In this document: one piece after another, positions 1 through 8,424 of the stretch
How the letters are laid out: each line of letters begins with the position of its first letter
Numbering within the stretch: position 1 is the first letter of the stretch
Assembly: GCA_002413835.1 (NCBI GenBank)
Contig: DHXU01000008.1
Coordinates: 62,297 to 126,296, forward strand
DNA from: Candidatus Saccharibacteria bacterium UBA5148
GTDB lineage: Bacteria; Patescibacteriota; Saccharimonadia; Saccharimonadales; UBA4665
Reading direction: 5' to 3'
DNA length: 64,000 nucleotides
Made by a program: the position numbers and the translations under genes
The notes under the pieces: generated by a model
What the model saw: the letters and a program-made list of their open reading frames with translations, nothing else
Databases searched by the model: none
Told to the model about the DNA's origin: nothing

Positions 1-992
1 TCCCGGCTGACCGAGCTAAGACAGATGCTATTTGCCTCAACAGAGCCGTCGCCAGCAAATATACCGCTGAGCATAACACCGAGCTGCTGATTATTACATT
101 CGGGCCAGAATACTGGCAAATGCTTGCTATGAGCCCCACTGCCGCACCATATCGCAAGTAGCGAACCGACAAGTTTACTACTTAACTGATAATCGTATGG
201 AGCAATTCGCTTAGCCAGTCGAAGACCAAAATGAGCCGCTCCAGCAGTAAATTCTTGAGCAATTTCCGCATCTGCAGTCGTTAGTACCACATATCTTTTA
301 GTCGCGACAACATGTCCTTCAGCAATAAACAGGCCGAGCAACCGCCAAAGTGTATTGTTCGCCGGCAACGTCACAGGAATAGACACACCGTGTCGTATAG
401 AGCCAACAAGATCAATTAAAAGTTCCTCGCGCGTAGACGCCAGTTTTCGATACTCTGAAAGTACTAGCCTCTCGGACTTGTTTTTCACGCGCCACTGGGT
501 TTGCCTTGAAACCATTGATCCAACAAGACGTTCTGGTTGCTTTATTGCGACATAAAAAATATCTTCAGGTAACCACTGGCGTAGATCAAATGAATCAATG
601 CCGCCAACGTTAGCTTCAGGTAATGACAGTGGAACAGGAACTCGATCTCCAAGTTGGAGCTCTGAGCTTGGGAGGAGAAGAAGTTCACCTCGGCGCATAA
701 CGTATACATTGTGACTATCGGTAAACCGATTCTGACGGCCGCAGGCTGTTTGTATCTCATATAGTTTACCCTCATAGCCGTGACGGGAAATCTCAGTAAC
801 ATCTGCAAAACCTGATTTACCTGACTGTGGATCAAAAGCCAGCGTATGTAATCCAGAATCAATGGTTGCGACCTGCGTGGATTTGTCTGTAACATTGATC
901 TGCTTCCCGAATACGCCATCAAGCTGATCAATTCGCAGGTGATAAGCCCGCCCATCTTTTTCTAGGATGATTTTGGTGTCGCCAGTAACGCT
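1..992 (-). mobile_element. Intein with LAGLIDADG homing endonuclease domain inside uvrB (partial)
   Basis: Intein signatures appear in frame directly after the Walker A Lys. Block A starts with Ser1 (SVTGDTKIIL). A block B-like segment follows (FTDSHNVYVM, then LGDRVPVP). Two LAGLIDADG-type motifs are present, LLGLFIAEGH near 313-350 and LSGIFAGDGS near 34-80. Both acidic positions (E and D) are kept, so the endonuclease could be active. The C-terminal splice block (terminal His-Asn) lies outside the window. The inferred +1 extein residue is the Thr of GKT, which suits protein splicing. About 330 codons are visible. Confidence 0.88.
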
Positions 993-1124
993 CTTGCCAG
1001 ATCCCGTAACGCCAAGCAGCGTCTGGTCGCGCAGGCCATCATTAAAACCCTTAACCAGCTGCGCTACAGCCGTAGGTTGGTCGCCCTGAGGCGTATAGTC
1101 ACTTTGAAGTCGTAATCTGGTCAC
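1..1124 (-). CDS. uvrB: UvrB, excinuclease ABC subunit B, 5' part, interrupted by an intein
   Basis: UvrB is the damage-verifying helicase-like subunit of nucleotide excision repair. The frame opens with GTG at 1124 and stays open to the window edge, so the gene is partial. Residues 1-44 match the UvrB N-terminus: a YTPQGDQPTAV segment, then the Walker A sequence GVTGSGK ending at residue 44. The next residue should be the Thr of GKT, but an intein starts there (Ser45). The rest of UvrB must lie left of the window. The GTG sits 6 bases after a TATACT -10 box with no Shine-Dalgarno, so the mRNA is probably leaderless. Identity is firm; whether the full gene is intact cannot be seen. Confidence 0.9.
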   Translation of the reverse strand, partial: MTRLRLQSDYTPQGDQPTAVAQLVKGFNDGLRDQTLLGVTGSGKSVTGDTKIILEKDGRAYHLRIDQLDGVFGKQINVTDKSTQVATIDSGLHTLAFDPQSGKSGFADVTEISRHGYEGKLYEIQTACGRQNRFTDSHNVYVMRRGELLLLPSSELQLGDRVPVPLSLPEANVGGIDSFDLRQWLPEDIFYVAIKQPERLVGSMVSRQTQWRVKNKSERLVLSEYRKLASTREELLIDLVGSIRHGVSIPVTLPANNTLWRLLGLFIAEGHVVATKRYVVLTTADAEIAQEFTAGAAHFGLRLAKRIAPYDYQLSSKLVGSLLAIWCGSGAHSKHLPVFWPECNNQQLGVMLSGIFAGDGSVEANSICLSSVSR

Positions 1125-1136
1125 GTATCTAGTATA
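1125..1136 (-). promoter_or_regulatory. -10 box of leaderless uvrB promoter
   Basis: TATACT (1136-1131) is followed by 6 bases and then the GTG start. Transcription would begin at about the start codon. Confidence 0.55.
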
Positions 1137-1145
1137 GCAAGTGAA

Positions 1146-1709
1146 CTACGAGGGTTCGACGTAATGTACGCCTTTGCCATTTTCAGCACACTGCCCCGGA
1201 TTGAGCTGGCCTGTCTGCACGGCTTCAAGGAAGGATAGAGGTACTTTATATTGACGGAGTATGGCACATGAGAACGCGGACTGCGTTCTGTCGATTTGTT
1301 TCCAGCTTGTGCCGGTTAGTGCAAACAACGTCGCTGAAGGACTATCGCACCCCACACCGGTTTCCGCAAAGCCCTTGGCGTCATAGACGACATCGTTGTC
1401 GATCGGATTGCCATTAAAGTCAATAATCTGTCCGTTTTTGACACATGGCGCATCATGCACGGCCGTGTAATCGTAGACTGCTTTCTGCAATTCTATCGGG
1501 ACCTGTGATAATTTTGTGTGCTCTATCGCCGTGCTGCTTGTCTGGGTAGTGCTAGTTTGAGCCGCAGCTGACGTAGCCTTGCTGGTTTCATCGACCGCCT
1601 GCTGTGTATTTTTGATATACCAGACAGTGCCGCCAATTATTCCAACCAGCACGAGTAGCAGAATTATTTTCAACAGTTTATTGTCAGTACGTTTTTTAGG
1701 TATTAGCAC
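1146..1709 (-). CDS. Membrane-anchored hypothetical protein
   Basis: The function is unknown. This 187-aa protein has a basic N-terminus, one hydrophobic segment at about residues 12-32 (KIILLLVLVGIIGGTVWYI) and a Ser/Thr/Ala-rich linker of about 30 residues. It then has a roughly 110-residue domain with four cysteines (in APC, VGC, SC and GQC contexts) that could form two disulfides outside the cell. The GTG start at 1709 is preceded by an AAAAGGA ribosome-binding site about 8 bases away. It lies just upstream of uvrB on the same strand, but uvrB has its own promoter. Confidence 0.75.
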   Translation of the reverse strand: MLIPKKRTDNKLLKIILLLVLVGIIGGTVWYIKNTQQAVDETSKATSAAAQTSTTQTSSTAIEHTKLSQVPIELQKAVYDYTAVHDAPCVKNGQIIDFNGNPIDNDVVYDAKGFAETGVGCDSPSATLFALTGTSWKQIDRTQSAFSCAILRQYKVPLSFLEAVQTGQLNPGQCAENGKGVHYVEPS

Positions 1710-1798
1710 GGGAATATCCTTTTCGTTATATATAGTGCAAGCTTACGCCTGAGCCAATATGCGCACAAGAGGCGCCGCAATATTCACCGCAAACTTGC

Positions 1799-1816
1799 CG
1801 CCTGATAAATCAGGCG
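1799..1816 (-). terminator. Short perfect hairpin over the LOG-family stop codon
   Basis: Arms CGCCTGAT and ATCAGGCG are separated by 2 bases and overlap the stop of the 1810-2376 gene. There is no clear U-tract, so a role in termination or mRNA 3'-end stability is uncertain. Confidence 0.35.
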
Positions 1817-2376
1817 TAGATGTCACCATACTTGGCATTTTCCAGATCGAGAGTCTTCGTCAGATTTTTCACCAAAGCTTCCGGAGAATTATCAAAGAGT
1901 ACGATCGCGCCGGGACGTAGCGGCTGAGCCAGTTCCATCAAGGCGGCGATTTGCTCGCTGACGCCGCCCGCACCCTGTAAAAAGCCAATCGGCGTGTCAC
2001 TTTCCATAGCAATCGTAAATTCATGCAGCGTTCCCAGGCGGCCGCCGATACTGATGACAGCGTCGCTGGAAGTAATTAGTAGCGCGTCGCGGCCGACGTA
2101 ATGCAGGCCGCTGTACAGAATAACGTCATATGCTTCAGTCGGCAGGCGGTATTTACGGATATGCTCAACCTTGCTGCTGGCCGGGCTGATGCCGAGACTC
2201 ATTTTGCCGCCAGCCGCTTTATAACCCTCGGCGGCATAATTCGGCAGGCCGATAGTCGCACCAGTCATGAGCGCATGCCCAGCCTCGGCAATGGCCGCAC
2301 CAGCTGCACGAGCCAGTTCCTTACCCTCTTCGACGCTGTCGCCCTTGGCCGCCCCTGATACACAGATCTGATACAT
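1810..2376 (-). CDS. LOG/SLOG-family Rossmann-fold nucleotide-binding protein
   Basis: This 188-aa protein resembles the TIGR00725/LOG group of small Rossmann proteins, which includes cytokinin-riboside phosphohydrolases and molybdenum-cofactor-carrier-like proteins. The N-terminus has ICVSGAAKG, typical of the first strand-loop. Residues 111-120 carry GGRLGTLHEF, a variant of the family PGGxGTxxE motif in which Glu is kept. An AGGGG ribosome-binding site precedes the ATG. The exact substrate is unknown; a nucleotide or nucleoside is the reasonable expectation from the fold. Confidence 0.8.
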   Translation of the reverse strand: MYQICVSGAAKGDSVEEGKELARAAGAAIAEAGHALMTGATIGLPNYAAEGYKAAGGKMSLGISPASSKVEHIRKYRLPTEAYDVILYSGLHYVGRDALLITSSDAVISIGGRLGTLHEFTIAMESDTPIGFLQGAGGVSEQIAALMELAQPLRPGAIVLFDNSPEALVKNLTKTLDLENAKYGDIYA

Positions 2377-2412
2377 GTAAACCCCTACCCTTTTCCAGTT
2401 TCTTGATATTTG

Positions 2413-3651
2413 CTATTCATAATTGCCCACCATTTCCGGCGCCAGTTTGGCACGCAGATTGCCGAATACTGTCTGTTCTAGCTTATCATGGCTCAGATAC
2501 CGTAGCAGCAGTTCTGACCGCAGCGACTGTTTGAAATACTGGACAACCCGCTGGTTAAAGCCAAGCTGGTTGGCGTGGCTCAATAAGGCGTCTGTCAGAT
2601 TGAGCGGGACTGGTTGTCCGACACCGACAAGCCCCAGATGAGCGGTGTTTTTCCAGAATTCGAGTGCCGGATCAATCTGGGCCAGGACATGTTCAACAGA
2701 GTTCCATGCCAGCTCCTCGGCGGCAACAACCGGCTCGAAGATATCAGTGCGCACGGTCCGGCTGAAGCGGGCAAAGTATTGATGCAGGCTATGCCATGAC
2801 ACTGGCTCGTCCAACGTTTCAGACGGCAACATCGGTTCACCGAGAACTACCTTTTGGACAATCGAACCAAATCCAGGCTGCAGCTGATGCAGCTTCAGGA
2901 ACGTTCCGGCAGCCCGGATTTCGTTCAGAGCATGCACCGTCAGAACAGTCGCCGTCAAAGTCGCCAGCGGTGGTTGGTCAGCTGGCAGCGGCAGCAGTAC
3001 GACCGATCCTAACTCTTTGAAGCTCAGCACGTGGTGCTTCTTGGCGGCCACCACCGTTTCAGCCAACTCCTGCCAACGCTTTGACGAAGGATGCTCAATC
3101 GCTATGTCGCGCGTTTCAAACTCGTTGACCTGCAGCTTGCCGTATGCCGTGAATATTCGCTTCGTCCACTGTACTGATTCGATCAACCAGGCAGCAGCGA
3201 ACAAGCTGGCCGCAGATTCATGCTTCAGCATAGAATCCGCCGAGCGGTAGCCGAGCAGCTTCATCGTCTTACGTGGCAGATTAGCTTTCAACAGCTTTTT
3301 TGCAGCCACGGATTTCAGCGCAAAGCAGGACCTGTTAGTAATTTTCTGCTGCAGTACCCGGGCAATGCGCGCCGACGGATCTCTGGCGGTTGCCACGTCA
3401 CCCATGAGCAGCGCCGCAAACCGTGCCTCATCAGTATGCAGCCGGTGACCGAGGGCCGCATAGAGCTCCGGGCCAGTCGTGTCGTGCCCATCGAGCCCAA
3501 GCTCACGCAGTTTCAGTCTGGTTGACTGCTGAATCTCGGTTGATAACCGTATGTCAACCTGCGGATGGCCCGCCAGGGATTCTAATAGTCTCAGGCTCTG
3601 CTGAAATAACGGTTCCTGCGCCCCCAATAATTCCGAAAGTACCCTTGTCAT
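2413..3651 (-). CDS. Conserved-looking hypothetical protein, 412 aa
   Basis: I do not recognise this protein. It is soluble, with no signal peptide or membrane segment, and mostly helical in character. It is rich in Leu, Ala and Gln and has no obvious catalytic motif. It lies 36 bases upstream of the LOG gene on the same strand and 48 bases after the PfkB kinase, so the three may be co-transcribed. The ATG has AGGAAG immediately upstream. Confidence 0.7.
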   Translation of the reverse strand: MTRVLSELLGAQEPLFQQSLRLLESLAGHPQVDIRLSTEIQQSTRLKLRELGLDGHDTTGPELYAALGHRLHTDEARFAALLMGDVATARDPSARIARVLQQKITNRSCFALKSVAAKKLLKANLPRKTMKLLGYRSADSMLKHESAASLFAAAWLIESVQWTKRIFTAYGKLQVNEFETRDIAIEHPSSKRWQELAETVVAAKKHHVLSFKELGSVVLLPLPADQPPLATLTATVLTVHALNEIRAAGTFLKLHQLQPGFGSIVQKVVLGEPMLPSETLDEPVSWHSLHQYFARFSRTVRTDIFEPVVAAEELAWNSVEHVLAQIDPALEFWKNTAHLGLVGVGQPVPLNLTDALLSHANQLGFNQRVVQYFKQSLRSELLLRYLSHDKLEQTVFGNLRAKLAPEMVGNYE

Positions 3652-3699
3652 CTTCCTATAAGATTACCACAAGCGTCATCATCACGCACTAGGCAGTCT

Positions 3700-4719
3700 T
3701 TAGAATCGTTCCGGCTTGTAACCAACAGGCGCACTCCGGAGCAGCTCTTCAAGCTGTTTCTCAGTCAGCAGCCCGGCCTGGGCACCGACATGCTGGACAA
3801 CATTCATGGAGTTGATAGGACCCCACTGCAGGGCTCCCTCGAGGGTATTACCCTTGATCAGCGCCGCCACAAACGTGCTGGCAAAGGCATCGCCGGCACC
3901 AGTACGCTCAAGAGGTGGTGCTGGGTCAGGATACAACGGCATCTTGAGGCGTTCATTGCCGTCACTGGCGTAGGCTCCATCCGGACCATCGGTGATACAG
4001 ACGATCTTCGGCCCCAAGTCATGCAGTTTGTCGAGTAGGCCGTGGACGTCGTGGTAGTCGCCACCGCTGACCTGGACAGCCTCCTCGCGGTTCAGGACGA
4101 GCACTTCAGAGCGCTGATACAATGCCTTCAGACGCTCGGCACCGGCTTCAAGCTGGAAAGTGCCTGGCTGGAAAGCAAATTTCACTTCAGGATTGTCCTC
4201 AAGCCATTCGGCAACATGGTCATGATAGGTATCCAGGGCGTTCTTGCTGATACTGCTGAAATAAGCCCAGCGTGGTACGTCACTGGCCCGGAAGCGTGGC
4301 CACTGGTAGTCATATTCTTCGTGCTTGATGAGGATGGTGCGTTCTTCCTTGTACCACAGCACGTAGTGGTAGTTGCTTACCTTGCCGGGGTTGATATGCA
4401 CGAAGCGGCTATCAACGCCGTTCTTATGGAGGGCGGCGATCATATCGCGGCCAGCCGTATCGCCACCAACGTTACTGGCAAAGCTGCTATGCAACCCGAG
4501 CCGGGCGAAGCTGACTGCTGCATTGGCGGCATTTCCGACGCCGTCGATGACTTCAGCGTGGTCGAATGGTAATTTCGTACCGTACTGCATGGCCAGCGTC
4601 TTCATGCCATGTTCATCAACATAGGTATGAGCCTGGTCATCAAGTAGTTTGATAAAAGCGTCCGTCACGACGTCGCCGATGCTCATTACATCAATCTGAT
4701 TATGATCCGTGTTACTCAT
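3700..4719 (-). CDS. PfkB-family carbohydrate or nucleoside kinase
   Basis: This 339-aa ribokinase-fold enzyme phosphorylates a sugar or nucleoside with ATP. An N-terminal SIGDVVTDAF segment and a glycine-rich GVGNAANAAVSFARLG stretch match PfkB signature 1. RTGAGD at about residues 272-277 is signature 2, with the catalytic Asp at about 277. A strong AAGGGG ribosome-binding site precedes the ATG. It sits three genes from fba, so a role in sugar phosphorylation feeding the aldolase is plausible, but the substrate cannot be read from the sequence. Confidence 0.88.
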   Translation of the reverse strand: MSNTDHNQIDVMSIGDVVTDAFIKLLDDQAHTYVDEHGMKTLAMQYGTKLPFDHAEVIDGVGNAANAAVSFARLGLHSSFASNVGGDTAGRDMIAALHKNGVDSRFVHINPGKVSNYHYVLWYKEERTILIKHEEYDYQWPRFRASDVPRWAYFSSISKNALDTYHDHVAEWLEDNPEVKFAFQPGTFQLEAGAERLKALYQRSEVLVLNREEAVQVSGGDYHDVHGLLDKLHDLGPKIVCITDGPDGAYASDGNERLKMPLYPDPAPPLERTGAGDAFASTFVAALIKGNTLEGALQWGPINSMNVVQHVGAQAGLLTEKQLEELLRSAPVGYKPERF

Positions 4720-4761
4720 CCCACCCCTTAGACTGACTTATTTGGTTATGCTTATCTAATA

Positions 4762-5028
4762 TTACACCGGGCGGCCGTCATCCGGCAACTTTCGGTCGAC
4801 GATATCGATACATGTGCCCGATTTTCCGGCGACCGCTTCCACGGTGGCTGCCGACCGCGTTGCAGTCTCGTCCAGCCTCATAATGGCTTTTTCGGCTTTT
4901 TTCATGCTTTGTTCGGCATTGTCCAGCGTTGTGCCGAGCGCTCGCTCGACAGTGTTGAGTTTATCGACAATTGTTTTTTCAATACTGCCAGATTCTATGA
5001 TATTGATAAAGGTATCGAATAATCCCAT
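4762..5028 (-). CDS. Small helical/coiled-coil protein, 88 aa
   Basis: The function is unknown. Heptad-like spacing runs through residues 15-70, with many Ala, Glu and Lys, which suggests a coiled coil. A good AAGGAAAAC ribosome-binding site precedes the ATG. It begins only 16 bases after the fba stop and is followed by the PfkB kinase, so it is probably part of an fba operon. Confidence 0.65.
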   Translation of the reverse strand: MGLFDTFINIIESGSIEKTIVDKLNTVERALGTTLDNAEQSMKKAEKAIMRLDETATRSAATVEAVAGKSGTCIDIVDRKLPDDGRPV

Positions 5029-5044
5029 ACGTTTTCCTTGCTAC

Positions 5045-5956
5045 CTAGGGTCGGGCCTTGCCGGTGCTGTTAAAGGCATCAATTTTACTCTCAACCACTT
5101 TCTGTACTGCCGAAATCACCGTCGGCATCAGTTTGACGACTGCATATTCGGTTGGATCATCAGCCAGAACCTGCTCGAGCGTCGTGCGGTAGGCGAAGCG
5201 CATATCAGAATTGATATTGATTTTGGTAACGCCGATCTTCACGGCATCGACGAAGTAATGGCCTGGCGTGCCGCTGCCGCCATGCAGACTGATGTTGCAG
5301 TCAATAGCGTCCCGGATCTCCTGAAGCAGTGCCAGATCAAGTTTCTTCGGCACCGGATATTTACCGTGCAGATTTCCGACGGCGGCCGCATAAGTATCGA
5401 TGCCAGTCGACTTTACGAAGTGGTAGGTGCCTTCCGGCGTGCTGAAGGTCTTCTTAATCTCATCATAATCAATCTTCTCCGTATGGATATTGGAACTACC
5501 GCCGAAGTAGTGCGGCTCGCTTTCGACGAGAGCACCGGTCATTTTGGCATATTCCACCACTTCCCGGGTTGCGGCAATGATATCTTCCTCGGTGGCACCA
5601 TGCTCGGCCTGCGAAATATCGATGTGGATAAATTCGTAGCCGGCGTCGATACCAGCTTTGGCTGCGGCCACGCTTGGACTGTGGTCGAGGTTGATGTACA
5701 TCTCGATGCCAAGGATGGCTTTGTAGTTGTCGACCATGTCGCGGACGTTTTCCAGTCCCAGCGCATCAACTTCTCCCTGGCTGATTTCAACCAGCACTGG
5801 CGCTTGCCGCGTAACGGCCGCCTGGGCGACAGCCCGCAGCGTCTCCTGATTGTCCAGATTAAAGGCACCAAGCGCGAAATGCTCAGCCCTCGCTCTGACC
5901 ATAGTGGCACGGGCTTTTTGGCAATTTTGTCGAACTTGTCGGAGTGTTAAAGGCAT
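5045..5956 (-). CDS. fba: Class II fructose-bisphosphate aldolase
   Basis: This enzyme interconverts fructose 1,6-bisphosphate with glyceraldehyde 3-phosphate and dihydroxyacetone phosphate using zinc. Class II hallmarks are present: NLDHSPS (catalytic Asp and a zinc His), SEPHYFGGSSN, GNLHGKYP, SLHGGSGTPG and a KININSDMR phosphate-binding segment. An in-frame ATG lies at 5962, but it directly abuts the TACTAT -10 box. I prefer the ATG at 5956, six bases after that box, as a leaderless start giving 303 aa. Confidence 0.93.
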   Translation of the reverse strand: MPLTLRQVRQNCQKARATMVRARAEHFALGAFNLDNQETLRAVAQAAVTRQAPVLVEISQGEVDALGLENVRDMVDNYKAILGIEMYINLDHSPSVAAAKAGIDAGYEFIHIDISQAEHGATEEDIIAATREVVEYAKMTGALVESEPHYFGGSSNIHTEKIDYDEIKKTFSTPEGTYHFVKSTGIDTYAAAVGNLHGKYPVPKKLDLALLQEIRDAIDCNISLHGGSGTPGHYFVDAVKIGVTKININSDMRFAYRTTLEQVLADDPTEYAVVKLMPTVISAVQKVVESKIDAFNSTGKARP

Positions 5957-5968
5957 AAGCATATAGTA
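5957..5968 (-). promoter_or_regulatory. -10 box of leaderless fba promoter
   Basis: TACTAT (5968-5963) lies 6 bases before the ATG at 5956, and no Shine-Dalgarno is present. Confidence 0.5.
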
Positions 5969-5980
5969 GCACGCAATTGC

Positions 5981-6022
5981 TTGACATGAATAATTTTACG
6001 TTTATTATGTAATAATAAACGT
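5981..6022 (+). promoter_or_regulatory. Sigma70-type promoter overlapped by a perfect operator-like dyad
   Basis: TTGACA at 5981-5986 and TATTAT at 6003-6008 are spaced by 16 bases. A perfect inverted repeat covers 5998-6022, with 10-base arms (ACGTTTATTA and its complement) around a 5-base centre, and it overlaps the -10 box. This is the layout of a repressor operator. A regulator for it is not evident nearby. Confidence 0.75.
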
Positions 6023-6035
6023 AGGAGAAATATAC

Positions 6036-6548
6036 ATGTTCTTAGCATCACCTGACTCACATAGAGGGCGTACGGCACTGACATTGGCGGTAGTTCTGCC
6101 AGCAGCTGCTACCTTTATTACGGCTTGCGGAGCAGTCGATGCCATGTCCGGCAAGACGGCCGCAGCACAAGCAGCAGTCGGTCGCCAGACCGAAGGCAGC
6201 GTCCGGCAAGCACTCGTTACATCCGCCACTGGTGGCAGCGTAGTGGAAACATTGCCTCTACTTAACGGCTCGCGCAGACGCTATGACGGCAAAATGGTCG
6301 TCCATGTCTTTAAATACGCGAACAAAGCACCGGATGGTGGCACCGAGGTTTCATCTAACGTCTACGAAGTCAATGAAGCGCTCCATAGCGCAACCACGAC
6401 TTGCCAGCCAGATGCTGCAGCAGTCACGGTAGTTGAACTGGGCTCGGAAACCAAAGTTGACCGTGTAGAATTCACCGACCCAAACGCACCGGAATGCCTC
6501 GCAGCAAAGTACGTCATACCTGAAGACGCAGATCCCGATCTGCCCTAA
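6036..6548 (+). CDS. Predicted lipoprotein, 170 aa
   Basis: The N-terminus has a basic HRGR stretch, a hydrophobic core and the lipobox ITAC with Cys31, so the mature protein should be lipid-anchored outside the membrane. The mature domain is unrecognised; it has two further cysteines (TTC and PEC) that could pair. An AGGAG ribosome-binding site precedes the ATG. It is the only plus-strand gene in a minus-strand metabolic run, it has its own consensus promoter with a dyad operator, and its stop overlaps the tktC stop. It is probably a regulated, separate unit. Confidence 0.8.
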   Translation: MFLASPDSHRGRTALTLAVVLPAAATFITACGAVDAMSGKTAAAQAAVGRQTEGSVRQALVTSATGGSVVETLPLLNGSRRRYDGKMVVHVFKYANKAPDGGTEVSSNVYEVNEALHSATTTCQPDAAAVTVVELGSETKVDRVEFTDPNAPECLAAKYVIPEDADPDLP

Positions 6549-7519
6549 GGCTTCTTACGGTCAACAACGTGGTGGGCTGCCAGCTGAATATGCTTAGCGT
6601 CGAGTCCGAAGTATTCTAGCAGTTCAGCCGGCTCGCCGGACTCGCCGAAGCGGTCTTTCATACCGATCCGTACCATCGGTGCCGGGCACTCGTCCGCCAG
6701 CAGTTCAGCTATAGCGCCACCGAGGCCGCCGTTCATCTGGCCTTCTTCGGCAGTTACGACACAGCCGGTCTTTTTCACGCTTTTGATGATTGTTTCACGG
6801 TCCAGTGGTTTGATAGTCGGGACATGGATAACTTCGGCATCGATGCCGTCTTTGAAGAGCTTATCGGCCGCTACCAGAGCCTGGTAGGTCATGGTGCCGC
6901 AGGCAATGATCGTCACGTCGGCGCCAGCCGCGAATACATAGGCCTTGCCGATTTCAAATGGTGTGTCAGCAGACGTGATTACCGGCGATGCTTCGCGGGC
7001 CAGCCGCAGGTAATTCGGCCGTGGGTCATTCGCCATTGCCAACGTCGCCTTCTCGGCCTCGACTGAATCACACGGCACAATTACAACCATATTTGGCAGG
7101 ACGCGCATCAGGGCAATGTCCTCGAGCATCTGATGTGTCGCCCCGTCCGGACCAACTGAGACACCGGCGTGCGAGCCGACGACTTTGACTGGACGGTCGT
7201 TCAGGCAGATGGTTGTCCGGATCTGTTCCCAGTTACGTCCCGGACTAAAGGCCGCGTATGATGACACAAATGGAATCTTGCCCATGGCAGCCATGCCGGC
7301 ACCAACAGTCACTAGGTTCTGTTCGGCGACGCCGATCTCCACAAAGCGGTCAGGAAATTCTGCCTTGAACAGGCTCATCTGTGTACTATCAGTCAGGTCG
7401 GCACAGGCCGCCACGACATTCGCATTCCGCTTACCCGCCTCTAACAGTCCGCGGCCAAAGCCTTTGCGGATCGGCTCCTGAGCCAGTTCAGTATTAATAT
7501 CAAGGACGTATTTACTCAT
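6545..7519 (-). CDS. tktC: Transketolase C-terminal subunit
   Basis: This is the pyrimidine-binding and C-terminal half of a split transketolase (pentose phosphate pathway, thiamine pyrophosphate dependent). EIGVAEQNLV carries the conserved Glu that activates thiamine; SHAGVSVGPDGATHQ and IVPCDSVEAEKA are also typical. The ATG at 7519 with upstream GGAG is chosen over longer in-frame starts, because those lie inside the N-terminal subunit gene. It overlaps tktN by 8 bases, so the two are translationally coupled. It has 324 aa, normal for this half. Confidence 0.93.
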   Translation of the reverse strand: MSKYVLDINTELAQEPIRKGFGRGLLEAGKRNANVVAACADLTDSTQMSLFKAEFPDRFVEIGVAEQNLVTVGAGMAAMGKIPFVSSYAAFSPGRNWEQIRTTICLNDRPVKVVGSHAGVSVGPDGATHQMLEDIALMRVLPNMVVIVPCDSVEAEKATLAMANDPRPNYLRLAREASPVITSADTPFEIGKAYVFAAGADVTIIACGTMTYQALVAADKLFKDGIDAEVIHVPTIKPLDRETIIKSVKKTGCVVTAEEGQMNGGLGGAIAELLADECPAPMVRIGMKDRFGESGEPAELLEYFGLDAKHIQLAAHHVVDRKKP

Positions 7520-8369
7520 GCTCACTCCTAATCCGGCCGCCAAGTGTCCGTAATTCCTTGAGCGCTTCGACCGCCTGCTCGTGGTTCGGCGGCATACCAT
7601 GCCAGTGGAAGTCATACTCCATGAAATCAATGCCCTTGCCCGGTATAGTATGCGCAATGATCATGACCGGCTTCTCGACAATCGCCCGACCCATAGCGCA
7701 GGCATCAATGACCGCCTCGATGTCGTTGCCGTTGATTTCGATGACATGCCACCCAAAGGCCTCCCACTTGCCGCGCAGGTCTTCCAGCGGCATGACAGAT
7801 TCAGTCGGGCCGTCAATCTGAATGTTATTACGGTCGATGATACCGATAATGTTGTGCAGCTTTTCTTTGCCGGCGAGCATGGCAGCTTCCCAGATATTGC
7901 CCTCGTTGAGCTCGCCGTCGCCCATGACGACGTAGACCCAGCGGTGATCGATCTTGTCCATGCGCATCGCCAGCGCCATACCAGCAGCCTGCGACAGCCC
8001 GCAGCCCAGTGGGCCACTGGTCGTCTCCATGCCTGGCAGCCGTGTCCGTTCCGGGTGTCCCTGCAGCCGCGAGCCAAGCTTACGCAGTGTCATCAGTTCT
8101 TTGCGTTCAAAGTACCCGGCGTGAGCCATCGTGGCGTAGCGCACCGGCACGCAGTGCCCATTGCTGAGCAATAAGATATCACGGTCTTTCCAATCCGGAT
8201 CCTTCGGGTCGTGCTGCAGAACGTCAAAATACAGTGCCGTGAATATATCGGCTAGTCCAAGTGGTCCAGCCGAGTGCCCGCTGCCGGCGTGCTCCAACAT
8301 CCGGATAATATCCTTACGAATATCCGTCGCTTTGCGGTCCAGCCAATCAATCGAATATTTTTGCTTCAT
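7512..8369 (-). CDS. tktN: Transketolase N-terminal subunit
   Basis: This 285-aa protein is the pyrophosphate-binding half of transketolase. HAGSGHSAGPLG and the thiamine-pyrophosphate motif GDGELNEGNIWEAA followed by IIDRNNIQ are diagnostic. It works as a heteromer with TktC to move two-carbon units between sugar phosphates. The ATG is preceded closely by CATAAT, so transcription starts near the start codon. It stands next to rpe, rpiB and gap. Confidence 0.94.
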   Translation of the reverse strand: MKQKYSIDWLDRKATDIRKDIIRMLEHAGSGHSAGPLGLADIFTALYFDVLQHDPKDPDWKDRDILLLSNGHCVPVRYATMAHAGYFERKELMTLRKLGSRLQGHPERTRLPGMETTSGPLGCGLSQAAGMALAMRMDKIDHRWVYVVMGDGELNEGNIWEAAMLAGKEKLHNIIGIIDRNNIQIDGPTESVMPLEDLRGKWEAFGWHVIEINGNDIEAVIDACAMGRAIVEKPVMIIAHTIPGKGIDFMEYDFHWHGMPPNHEQAVEALKELRTLGGRIRSEHE

Positions 8370-8424
8370 ATAGTAGTCATTATGCTTTAATCATAGCACG
8401 TGTCAGGAGACGAACGTCTACATC

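Noticed and set aside
542..955. A 137-aa minus-strand gene
   Set aside because: It is a shifted-frame shadow of the uvrB intein, which explains the stretch fully.
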